A program made the translations under genes and the position numbers. Under the pieces are notes generated by a model that was not told where the DNA came from, made no database searches, and worked only from the letters and a program-made list of their open reading frames with translations. From NCBI GenBank assembly GCA_014905825.1, contig JACGCN010000106.1, positions 1 through 54,171 on the forward strand: a stretch of DNA of 54,171 bases, written 5' to 3'. The DNA is from Lyophyllum atratum. Taxonomy: Eukaryota > Basidiomycota > Agaricomycetes > Agaricales > Lyophyllaceae. Position 1 is the stretch's first letter, and every line of letters starts with the position of its first letter. Shown here in pieces: positions 34,623 to 44,875 of this stretch.

Positions 34623-35643
34623 ATGTCCGACACGCGAGGCCGTTGTAGCTATTGTTATACAGATGCTGGACGAGATAATGTGAAGGCATGTTCACAGTGC
34701 CGGTACGTCATCTCCAGTGAAATACAGGCAGTCCGCTTGAAAACCTCCTTATTCCAATGTTTCATCATTTAGAGTGGTGCGCTACTGCTCCAAGGAATGC
34801 CAAAGGAAGGCCTGGCCAGCTCATAAGAAATGTTGCAGCGGAGAAGTGTACAAGGACGTCGAAGACGACCCTACTGGGGCTGCGCTACTCGGCGCGCTTA
34901 ACAAGTGGACCCAGGAATGGCGCGACGCGATTCAAATTTGGTCACTTTGGGCTTTCAATCTTCCTAATCAGCCAGAAGATTATGTCTCTAAGCACATGTT
35001 AGTACATCATTGGTCGCCTATATTTTCTAATATTGAAAGTGTTGCTCAGATTCGTTTTTGAACTGGAGAGGCGCCGTAATGCTGGAACGCGAAAGAAGCA
35101 ATTTCACGTCTGTTCTTCCTCTTCATACTCTAGTATGCGTCATTATATCTGATTTCCAGTCCCACCTGTAAAGATGCTTGGTGGTGAGGTTATGACGCGT
35201 GAGAAGGTCCTTTCGATCCTCACTGAGATGAAATGTCCGCCTCGCAACATCGATAACTTCAAGACCGATCGGCGAGGCAATAACACAGTCCAAACCTTGA
35301 TCATGGCTGAAGGGATGGTGAAATTCCTTTGGTATGGACAGAGAGACGCGATAACTGGGAAAGAGCTGCCCTTGCCGATGGCGAACCCAGACCAAGCCAA
35401 TCTGTTCGCAAAGTATTGGGAACCTGCAATGATTGACACCGTCGGAAAAGGAGATCGTGAGTCTACGTTCTGATGTCCGACATCTTGTTTGAAGTATAAC
35501 CTTTAACTTTGCTGCTAGCTTCCTTGACGCGTGAGTATCCGAAGACTGTCGCGCTGAACATGGTACCTGGCTTGAGGGCTATTGTTTCCATACCACGCTC
35601 GGATAGCTCTGGCCCTGGACAAGTTACCGTCGCCAAGAAGTAG
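34623..35643 (+). CDS. MYND zinc-finger protein
   Basis: The N-terminus carries a complete MYND zinc finger (CSYC, CSQC, then RYCSKECQRKAWPAHKKCC), which usually mediates protein-protein contacts with proline-containing partners. The remaining about 200 residues have no domain I recognise. They include the conserved-looking segments ALNKWTQEWRDAIQIWSLWA, VFELERRRNAGTRKKQFH, SILTEMKCPPRNIDN and REYPKTVALNMVPGLRAIVS. Exons join without a frame break; the intron after KKQFHV uses a GTTCTT donor, which avoids an early stop. The start ATG at 34623 lies 176 bases from the divergent GYP1 start, so the two share a compact promoter. No SET domain is present, so it is not a SMYD methyltransferase. Confidence 0.8.
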
Positions 35644-36009
35644 TTTGTGTATCGATCTGCTATATATTCAATATTAGTGACTATCATGTGTGATACTTGT
35701 AAACCTGCGCACCATGGTGTGACTCTGAACTAATGGTACTTGTAGAGACCCCTGACAGGCAGCCAAATACATCCGCCGCCATACAGTTGGTGAGAGGATT
35801 TTACCGCTTTCAAAAGACTCTGAGCTAATTACTGCCTGCATTTCCGGCACTTCATGTATGATGTTGCCATGGGACACTGACAGTGATAGGGAATGGAACA
35901 TATGTTTCGTCACCAGCAACTGTATGAAAAACGCCGAGACATAGTAGAGTATCCAAACTTGAAATGCGAACCTCGGAATCACATGATACTTGCTTGCGAC
36001 TCTTCTCCC
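35644..36009. promoter_or_regulatory. Upstream region of the RraA-family gene
   Basis: 366 bases between same-strand genes. The reading frame of the downstream gene is open for about 115 bases before its ATG, but the sequence there looks unlike the family. I see no other gene or repeat in this stretch. Confidence 0.35.
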
Positions 36010-36743
36010 ATGTCGTCCTCTTCAGCGCTGGTCGAGTTCTCTACCTGCGAGGTCTCAGATGCCCTTATCAAACTTGGTCTTGCTCATGGTGGTTATATTC
36101 CCGACATCTCCATGATGTCTCCCCCAACTTCTGGTCCACGAATCTGCGCTCCAGCATACACCGTTCGGATGGTCGCTATATCCGACTCCACAGCGCCCAA
36201 ACTATCCGCCCATTTTGTGGACACGGCGCCTGCTGGATCTATCATTGTTATTGACGCGCCTATTCGTTTAGTGCCTTCCATTCCGCAGTCCACTAGTTGC
36301 TAATTAATCATACAGACGCTAAAAATGCAGTGTGGGGCGGACTCATGTCGGCGGGTGCTCAAGCTCGTTCCGCTGTTGGCGTCATAATCTCCGGTCGCTG
36401 TCGAGATCTTGCCGAACACGAAACGTTGGAGTTCCCAGTGTTTGCTAGGGGACATTCGACTCTTGGCTCATCCCCCTTTACTCGACCGTCTGAAATCAAC
36501 ATCCCACTCATCATACAGTCACACGAGAATATCTCGACAGATGATTCGCTTCCTCCAGTAAAAGTAGAACCTGGCGACTGGATGCTGGCAGATAGAGATG
36601 GGGTAGTGTGTGTTCCCAAGGGGCTAGAGTCGCAGGCTATTGAGTTGGCTACAAAGGGAAGGGCGACAGATGATCTGTGCATGAGAGACATTCTAGTAGG
36701 GATGGGGGTAGAGGCGTCATTCAAAGCACATCGGGGCAAGTAG
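36010..36743 (+). CDS. RraA-like family protein (possible 4-hydroxy-4-methyl-2-oxoglutarate aldolase / oxaloacetate decarboxylase)
   Basis: Members of this fold cleave or decarboxylate 2-oxo acids using a divalent metal bound near a conserved R-D pair; bacterial RraA instead inhibits RNase E. The sequence begins SSSSALVEFSTCEVSDALIKL, the usual start of fungal members. It has FVDTAPAGSIIVIDAP and the signature block GGLMSAGAQARSAVGVIISG followed by RCRDLAEHE. Then come FARGHSTLGSSPFTRPSEIN and VEPGDWMLADRDGVVCVPKG, and it ends SFKAHRGK. One intron (after IDAPI, donor GTTTAG, acceptor ...CATACAG) restores HAKNAVWGG. The catalytic-type arginine and aspartate (G-R-C-R-D) are present, which favours an aldolase or decarboxylase over a regulator. 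The substrate is not known. Confidence 0.8.
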
Positions 36744-37035
36744 AGAATCAGCTATACCAGATCTACTATCATGCCCTGGAACCCGAAATGGCCGTAGAGG
36801 ATTTGCTTCCGCGCCATGATCGGGTTGTTACAAAAATAGAACAAGTTAAAAATTGATCACCCATATACAACAACTTGGAGAAAACGATGACTGCCATGAC
36901 AAGGGTCATCAAACATCTTCGAAGCCTGTACACATCTGGTTGCTGAACTCACACACACCTTATATTTCACTGTTTCTCCATATCCCGCCCAAGTACACCA
37001 TGACAACATTCCCCCCAGGGCCATAGGCTTACACC

Positions 37036-38437
37036 ATGTTGAACGCAGCCGATCCCCTCGTGATGATTGGCAGTACGTCCTGCGCCACTGTTTCTTTGCG
37101 TTTAGCACACGCTAAGATTCATGATATAGTCACGTCGGTCGTGTGCACAGTACCAGCCATCGCCACTACAGGATATCGCCTGTGGATCCGACGAGGGAGG
37201 TATTGGGCCGACGATGTCAGTTCTTCATCACGTTTGCACCCACATTCACTGAATGCCAAAACCCAACAGGCCTGGGCATTATGCTCTGCCATCTCGCAAC
37301 TCCTAATGTTCTCTGGTTCCTTCGTACACATTACCAATTCAAGCCCCAAGAGAGCCATGGTATCCGCCTACTATCTCATGGCAGCACCTTTCTACTGCGT
37401 CGTTTGGTGAGTCGTCGTCGGTCATGTAAAACATGGACAACCGTTCAAAGAATTTCAAGGTTCGCTCGACTCTCAATTTTGTTCTCCCTAATTCGAATCG
37501 ATCCAAGTGCTGGTCGGCGGCGACGTCTACTTGTTGTCGCTGTTTTCTTTTTTCTCATCACCGTCGTTCTCGTGTGCCAACTCTTTTGGGTATGCGAACC
37601 TGTGCCGAGTTGGAAGGATGAAAATAGTCCACAGTGCCTCCTCCCTCGCCAGGTGGTTGTCCTGCAGCTAGTCAGTACGTGGTCAGTTTCCTTATTTTAT
37701 TACGAGGTTCATATTCATCAAATTTTTGACAACAGCCGACATCTTGTCAGACGCCATGCTCATCATCGCCCCGCTAAGGCTTCTTCGAAACCTGAGTGAT
37801 AAAAAACTCCGACGACGGTTAACTGTTATTTTTTCGACCTGTCTCATCACGACCGTTGTATCTCTCGTCCACGCTGCGTTCATTTTCGTTCACGCGTAAG
37901 CTTCTTCCCCCCTAAGCTTTCCGTCCGTGTCGTTGAAACCAAGCTACGACAGTGGACACAAGGAGGTTATTGCTGCCATCGTCGAGGACTGCGTATCACT
38001 CATTGTGTGCAATGTCCCAGTAGTCGTCACCTCCCTCCTCCACATTCAGCGAGATCACCAGAAAGCAAATGCCAGTACAGGCCACGGGCCCAGCCGTATT
38101 CGATTTGCGACTTGGAATCCTAGGTCTACTGCCGCGGTTGGAGAGACGACCACTGCAGGAACAACTGGCTGGATGAACAATTTCCGCTGGGAGCGAGAAC
38201 TCGAATCAGAGGAATCAGAGACCACCGATACAGCTTTGCACCATCTTGATATCAACCCAAGCGTCGAAGTGCAGCTGCCCGATACATCTAAGGAACCCGC
38301 TCCCAATAATGAAAGTGAATTCGATGTTACCATCGACGACTCTGGGAAAAAGGCATCCTGGCGATTTCACGGTATGTGTGGGCTCTTTCCCGCCGAGTAT
38401 TGACACCTAATGACCTCTCTGTAACCCAGATGGATGA
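37036..38437 (+). CDS. Rhodopsin-domain (SAT4-type) seven-helix membrane protein
   Basis: Belongs to the fungal integral membrane family annotated as rhodopsin domain; function unknown, no retinal-lysine claim is made. Visible helices include DIVTSVVCTVPAIATTGYRL, WALCSAISQLLMFSGSFVHI, MVSAYYLMAAPFYCVVW, RLLVVAVFFFLITVVLVCQL, DILSDAMLIIAPLRLLRNL, LTVIFSTCLITTVVSLVHAA and CVSLIVCNVPVVVTSLLH. A basic GRYWADDAW motif follows helix 1, as is usual in the family. The C-terminal tail is hydrophilic with acidic stretches (RELESEESETTD). Six or so introns splice in frame; the last joins RFH to a final Asp-Gly and stop at 38435-38437. The start at 37036 is the first ATG of the open frame. Confidence 0.7.
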
Positions 38438-38783
38438 AATCGTCCGGAAAATTAGTCTTAAGCATTGTGATATAGATGCTGCTGATAAAGCGCTATTCGT
38501 TGAGGCTCACCGCTCGTCGCTCCCAACTTCTCCGTGTTACTCAGAGTGTTAGATGCCGTAGACAGTGACTACACCTGGTTGAAGATAACCAATGTACGCA
38601 TTTGTATTTGTATTTAACGTTGCTCAGGATTGCGCTATAGTTCGGAGGCTCTTGAAAACATCTGACTCGGATGCGTTGCTTCATCAGTACGCTGACATCC
38701 ATCATCTGTCTGAAGTGCTTCTAATGGAGATGTTTGTTCCTCGCGCATGCAGTGCCGTGCAGAATTTGCTTGACAATCACTAA
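38430..38783 (+). CDS. Small hypothetical protein, uncertain
   Basis: An ATG at 38430 opens MDEIVRKISLKHCDIDAADK... If introns of about 33-34 bases at roughly 38516-38548 and 38593-38626 are removed, a frame of about 95 residues results. It ends near 38783 with ADIHHLSEVLLMEMF and ACSAVQNLLDNH. Both introns would be shorter than is usual here, and the ATG overlaps the final codons of the upstream 7TM gene. The frame could equally be part of an untranslated region. No domain is recognised. Confidence 0.2.
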
Positions 38784-38909
38784 GGCCCTGTGAATGTATC
38801 ATTCACCTGATCGATTAGGACCTACCCTAGACTTCATACGGTAATCTCAGCTTGATATTTAAAGCCTGGGCGGTCTCAGGGAATCGTCAATAATAAGAAC
38901 CTCTGCTGC

Positions 38910-41556
38910 ATGGCTACGCTGCCAACTCTTGATAGGCTGAATGCCAAGGTACCCGAATCTGCGGACGCAGCGACCATCGCACAGGAATGGTTGTCAGCGT
39001 TTTCCCAGAGTCTCGCCAAACAGGACACTGTTGCTGCTGAGGGTCTCTTCCTCGAAGACACGCACTGGAGGGACATCTTGGCCCTCACCTCCGATATCAG
39101 ATCGCTTACAGGATGGAAGAATGTCAAGGCTCTCCTCGATGCTCGGGGAAGCTATCTGTCGTCCCTCCGCCTGCTACAAGATCCACACAACTCGCCTGTT
39201 ATTGATAGCCCGTTCCCTGATCTCTCCTTTCTGCAATTTACGTTTGCTTTTGAGACTCCCATTGGCCATGGGTCGGGCATTGGCCGCCTAGTTCCTGGCG
39301 CAGACGACAAATGGAGAGCATTTGCCGTGTTTACATGCCTGGACTCCTTGAAAGGCCACGCCGAGAAAGTATGTGATATACTTCTGGCACCGTGCCTTCA
39401 GGATGCTTTAATAACGGTTGTACTACGGTGGCAGGTTGGGGCGAATCGGACCGCAACACCCGTCAATGAATCTTGGGAGGACATTCGGAAACGGCAAGTG
39501 GATTTTGTGGACGAAGCGCCGCAGGTCCTGGTCATCGGTGAGGAACACTTAAAGACAAGTTTCAATTGATGTGTGATGCTGATATCGAAGAAATAGGTGC
39601 GGCGTCAGCTGGGTTAGAAGTGGCGGCGCGCCTTAAACACTTGAACGTTCCTACGCTGGTCATCGACCGATCTGCGCGTATAGGGGACAGCGTGAGCCTT
39701 GACCAGCCAATCAATGTATCATCTCTGACCTTTTTACAACCTATAGTGGCGCAATCGTTATGAATCGCTTTGTTTACATGACACCGTTTGTACGTGAAAA
39801 TCCTCGGTCTGTGTTCATAGATTTAGACATCTCACGCATTTGAATGAGGGTATGACCATCCGCCCTATATGCCGTGAGATTGACTGTCCATAAAACTTCC
39901 ACCTATTTTAACCGCGAGCGGCGCAGGTTTCCGTCTTCGTGGCCCGTCTATTGTTCTGCTGGCAAAGTTATTCAATTATCTCATGCATCTTCCAAGAAGC
40001 TAAACGGCATCTTTTGTAGCTTGCAAACTTTCTTGAGGCGTATGCTGAGACGCTTGAATTAAGTGTCTGGACTTCGTCCGAGGTCCAAAGAATTGCATGG
40101 GACGATAGTACAAAGACCTGGTCGGTGACGATCCGCCGAGGGGATACAAAGATTATAGACCTGACAGTCAAACATGTGGTTTTTGCCACTGGCTTTGGGG
40201 GAGGGTTCATAAACATGCCTCAAATTGCGAATCAAGTCATCCGAAAATCTCTTTGCAGCTAATTCTCGATGCTGACCCCTTGCTATGAATAAAGGACATA
40301 TTCAAAGGCAAGGTGTACCACTCCTCCCAATTCAAGACGGCCCGAGATTTCATTGGGAAGAAAGCTGTCGTTGTGGGAGCGTGCAACTCTGGTAAGCCAT
40401 TCTCCAGTTGTCACTTCGTGGGGTATGCTAACCCCATTATAATCCAGGTCACGACATTGCGCAGGATTTTACCAAGCATGGGATCGATGTGACGATGTAT
40501 TTTTGCTCCGCCCTCAGTTTGGGACAAACATCTGATCCCGTTGGCTAGGTACCAGAGATCATCTACGTATGTCATATCAACGAAAGCAATCGGACAACTG
40601 CTCGGTGGTACGCGAGGCCGGGCCATCATGTTCTTTTCACGCGTTCTCTGATGAACCCCCTTGGTGTTGTCTTGCTATACAGGAATCTACAAGGAAGGGG
40701 CCAACCTTGAACACTCTGATCGTATAAATGCGTCTCCCCCCTATGCGGTCACTAAGCTGCTCCATCAGAGGATCACGCCATACTTCGCGCAAGGACTTGA
40801 TAAGTACTTAAACCTTCGCTCATGTCGCGTTCACGACATATAATATGAAACTAGAGATATTCTCGATGGTTTAGAACGGGTCGGTTTCAGGACAAACTTG
40901 GGCTCAGAAGATGCAGGAATTTTCCCTCTTCTCTTCAATCGAAGCGGAGGGTACTATCTCGGTAAGCAGTAGTTTCACTTTAGTGCTTTGAAGCTCAGAT
41001 TACATGCAGACTCTGGCGGAAGTCAAGAGATTATCGATGGAAAGATCAAGCTGAAAACTGGGAGCTCTATCAAACGTTTCAACGAAAATGGACTGGAATT
41101 CGAAGACGGCTCCACTCTCGATGCAGATATTGTCATCTTCGCGACAGGGTATGTTTTCAAGATTTCCCATCGGCCTTTTCTCTGAAAACGCATGTTTAGT
41201 TATGGTGAAGTAACAGATGCGGTCAGGGCTGTGTGTGGCCCACAGGTTGCTGATCAACTCCTTCCTATATGGGGTTTGGATGCGGAGGGTGAGCTGAACT
41301 CTGTCTGGAGGGACTCAGGCCACGAGGGTTTCTGGATTGCACTCGGTGAGTTGATTCCGACAGTCCTGGCTTCGGATTGGCTGGCTGAAAGAGTGCTCAA
41401 GGCAATCTGGCCATGTGTCGTTTTTACAGCGGTGTGCTTGCGCTGCGTATGTATTGCTCAACAGCTCTCGGTTGGCTTACTGCGACTGACATCCAATCCG
41501 TAGAAATTAAGGGCAATCTCGAAGGTATCCTTCCCCCAAAGTTTGTGGGTCCTTGA
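38910..41556 (+). CDS. Flavin-containing monooxygenase with N-terminal SnoaL-like domain
   Basis: FAD/NADPH enzyme of the FMO/Baeyer-Villiger group; substrates of the fungal branch are mostly unknown. The first about 150 residues form a SnoaL/NTF2-like domain (IAQEWLSAFSQSLAKQDTVA, FLEDTHWRDILALTSDIRSL). The FAD-binding strand reads VLVIGAASAGLEVAARLKHL, so the second glycine of G-x-G-x-x-G is alanine. After it come IGDSWRNRYESLCLHDTVW and YDHPPYMPFPSSWP. The NADPH site is KKAVVVGACNSGHDIAQDF. Further blocks are VTMYQRSSTYVISTKAIGQL, EDAGIFPLLFNRSGGYYLD, ADIVIFATGYGEVTDAVRAV and LNSVWRDSGHEGFWIALGNL, ending GNLEGILPPKFVGP. About 14 short introns splice without a break. Confidence 0.85.
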
Positions 41557-41698
41557 TAATGAAAGCGCAAGACTTGCACGACTATAGCTTCAGATATCTG
41601 GGAAACGCCCTATACTATACAACAGTGTTCCAATAGTATGAAATATATCGACGGTTATCTTAACTGAGATTTGTACCGATTTGCAAATCAGGCGAAAT

Positions 41699-44517
41699 TC
41701 ACTTTCCACCCTTCGCCTTGCCTTTGCTGATGGGCTTGAAGCCGAATATTGTGTTTTTCTTCGTGGGACTGCTGGCTTCCGCATGTGCTTGGCGAATTGC
41801 ACTACGACTCAAACAAAAGTCGATGTGGGAATTAAACCCTTGGTTATCTGTCCGAAGCGCCTTCCCGCATAGAGGACAGTCATGCGTCTCGATGCTCGTT
41901 TTCGAACTTTCCCCAGGATTGGTATCTCGTGATATGGTCCGTTGTACTGCATCGCTGGTACTGCGAGGCTTGATGGTTCGTGAATCGCTTGACCCTGAAA
42001 CTGACGATGATGCAAGATGTTGCATTACTTCCGTGTTTGTCAGACCTGGGATACGAGTTGACGGTCTGGGTGCTGAGACCGGCGGTCGAGACTTCGCGGT
42101 ATGTTCTACCGCAGGTTCAATGTTTTCTGTAACAATGCTTTCTTCCAAAGCTTCATGAAAGCTGAAGTCATCTTCGTCGTTGTCAGGAAAGCTTGGCATC
42201 GTCTCATCTAGGTCCGAGTCATCGTCGAGAGTTTGAGTTTCATCGGTGGGATTCGTGTGGATCTCGTCGGTTCTGGCCTTTTTACGAGGGCCTGCATCAT
42301 GAACAGGTTCGAAGAACTGTAAAAGTAGCAATGAGCAAAGTTTGACGAAGAATTCTCGTGTGGCGTACGCGTTTTATCCCATTGGCTGGCTCTGGCTCTG
42401 GAGGTGCTCGAAGATCTTTCAATTTCGTCACCCTTAATCCTATGAGCCGAATAGTCAAGGGAAGCTCAGGAAGAAGAAGCTCTTTGCCAGTCTTGAAACA
42501 GGTAAAGATGGGATCAGATAGAATAGGCAACGACGCACAGCATATAGATCCTCCTTCTTGGTTATCCAACGTTCGAAAGATTTGGCGCGTGTGAATACTG
42601 GGAGATGTGTTTTGTGGGGCTTTCGCTGACGCAAGATATATGTTTGACCAACCTTGATACGTGTCGAGTTTAAACTTTAAAGCCACGGTCTGACCAGTCC
42701 AACCGTTCTGCTCCATATCTTTCTCAAGTTCTGTGGCAATTTCATCGAGTTTGTCCAAGATTTTTTCCTTGTCGCTGAGAGAGGTGAATGTTCTGCGGAG
42801 ACATAAGATGTTGCGTGTTTGAATGCGAGGCGTTCATACCGTTCTGCGCCGATACTCTTGCGTTCCCCCCGTGACACGGGTTCCACAATATTTGAAGTGA
42901 TACCTAGATAGATCCTGAACAGGTGTCGCCGACCGAACTGTTTCTCCATGAGGTAGATGGTGGCACGGTGAGTAAATATATCGCCGCACATCTAAGTCGA
43001 ATTTGGTGGGCATGGGTATTACACATAACGTTGATGAAGTTACCTTGATTCCAATCGCCTCTAACAATCTTTCGTTTACTCGACCAATCCCGGGTATCTT
43101 GCGGATAGGAAGATCGTGTAAGAACGAAAGGATAGATGGTTTGTTAAAAGCTAGCTCGAATTGGCCATTGGGTTTGTTCTGGTAAGTACCTAGTCAATCG
43201 TGGAATGAACATATGGGCAGCTAGAAGTAACCTTGTCTGAGCAAATCTGGGATGCCTTGGTCGTCAACTTAGTTCTCCCTAAATTGCATAAGTCTTACTT
43301 TTGCCAACATCTGATTTTTGTTTGTTAGGGTCAGATATAGAGAAGGTAGATGACGGACCTTGGTAGGCGCAATCCCAGCACTAGCGGTGAGCCTGGTTTC
43401 TTCGAAGACAGTTTTGCGCATTTCTTGAACACATTCTGCAGCAGTCAGATCATGACCCTCACAGTAGGCCGTGATGCTTTTTTTCAATCAACGCAAGCTC
43501 CATATGAAACTTCGAAGTCTATCTCACTTAAGATAGGCTTCGTCGCACCCTGCAGTAAACAAGTTCGCATCATATCTCCTAAAGATGGACATGACAGCAT
43601 CGGAGAGCTGCATGTATCTTGGGAAATGATTTTGGACGAAGATGAGTTCAGGGCATAGTTTCTTTGCAATAAATCCTTATAAAAGTTAAGCCATCGACGG
43701 AATAGGGGTACAAACGGAGTCGCTCACCAGGCATTCCAGAGCGCACACCGTACTTCCTTGCTTCATAAGATGCAGTCGTCAAAACACCATGTCCAACCTG
43801 TTCATTATACGTCATTGAAGTTCGCCGGGGAATCAGATCTGCATACTCCGAAAGGTTTCCCTTTAAGATCAGGGTTGTCCAACAGCTCAACGTTCTAGGG
43901 AAAATACGCTTCAGCCGACAAAATGTGGTTGAATCCTGTAAGCCCACCGCGTAAAAGGCGTCCATATCGACATGGACAATCATTTGGGAGAAGTCTCGTT
44001 CAGATTCCAGTTCAGAAATCTGCTGATATCAGACATATGACTGTTAACGAGAAATTTTTGAACCTCACGAGATGATCAGCATATTGCTCGATTTTTCCTA
44101 GAGTGTTTCAACGGATATGAGGCCCGGGGGATATGTATTATAGAAATTTATGTACCAATTGTAACGCCCCTTAGTGCATCATCGCGTTGCTTCAGGATCT
44201 TCTCAATGCGCTCCGTCAGGTCTTTGTCCTTCTTCTTCTCATTCTGAACGTCTGCCGCGTCAGTAAGGTCTTGTCCTGATGGGCGTGGACATACTTCATA
44301 GAACTTGGATCCTTTGGAAGCTTCCGCGATAATACGGTTGATTTCCGTTTGATCTTTGGCAAGGCTTGAGGAAAGTGCCAGTGAGTCCGAGAGTTCCCTT
44401 TGGATGAATCATTCCAGCAAAAGCTCACCCAGCCTTGCCGGTTGACGGTCCAGCCAGACGTTTGACCAGAGTTTCGGTTTCTTGAGACGCGACTGGTTCA
44501 ACCGCATTGTTGGACAT
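41699..44517 (-). CDS. DNA polymerase kappa (Y family)
   Basis: Translesion polymerase for bypass of bulky minor-groove adducts in the nucleus. Starts MSNNAVEPVASQETETLVKR and has the Pol-kappa-type N-clasp (AKDQTEINRIIAEASKGSKF, EKILKQRDDALRG). Catalytic motifs are SQMIVHVDMDAFYANVELL and TAGCDEAYLNITAYCEGHD, with the acidic residues present. The palm/fingers have GVGHGVLTTASYEARKYGVR and the little-finger region has GIGRVNERLLEAIGIK and FRIYLGITSNIVEPVSR. After LPLTIRLIGLRVTKLKD comes an acidic linker, then one UBZ4-type zinc finger (DCPLCGKALRTDNQGFNSHI followed by DFC) that binds ubiquitinated PCNA. The C-terminus is lysine-rich. About fifteen exons join in frame. The stop at 41699 is 142 bases from the FMO stop. 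Confidence 0.9.
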
Positions 44518-44875
44518 ATCCTCAACGCTGCCGCGACCAGGGCATGTGTACTGAGCATTGACAGTGACAACTCAGGTTGGTGACACCAGGCGTGATAGCC
44601 AAACGATCGGTCACAAGTCACGTGACCACGCTCACACTCGCAAGTTGAAGTCACTGTCTAGCTCGAGTACTCGAGGAACTTACATAGGGAACGCTGGGGC
44701 CTGAACATCCTCGGACTTGGAACCTGACTTGCTGGAGTCTTTCAAGTTTTGATGTAGTAGAGTGCAATTAAATTACATTATAAATATCGACTAGATTCAT
44801 CCAAGCATCTACGGATTTAACATAAAGAGACCGGAGGTATATCATAACTAGGAAGGACTTGACGACGTAGGATCA
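44518..44875. promoter_or_regulatory. Pol kappa upstream region
   Basis: 358 bases between the Pol kappa start and the stop of the caspase-domain gene, both on the minus strand. Only short unsupported open frames occur here. No repeat or known motif was recognised. Confidence 0.35.

Noticed and set aside
38910..41556. FMO suspected to be a pseudogene because of many in-frame stops in the raw sequence
   Set aside because: All stops fall in short GT-AG introns; after splicing the protein is continuous to GNLEGILPPKFVGP.
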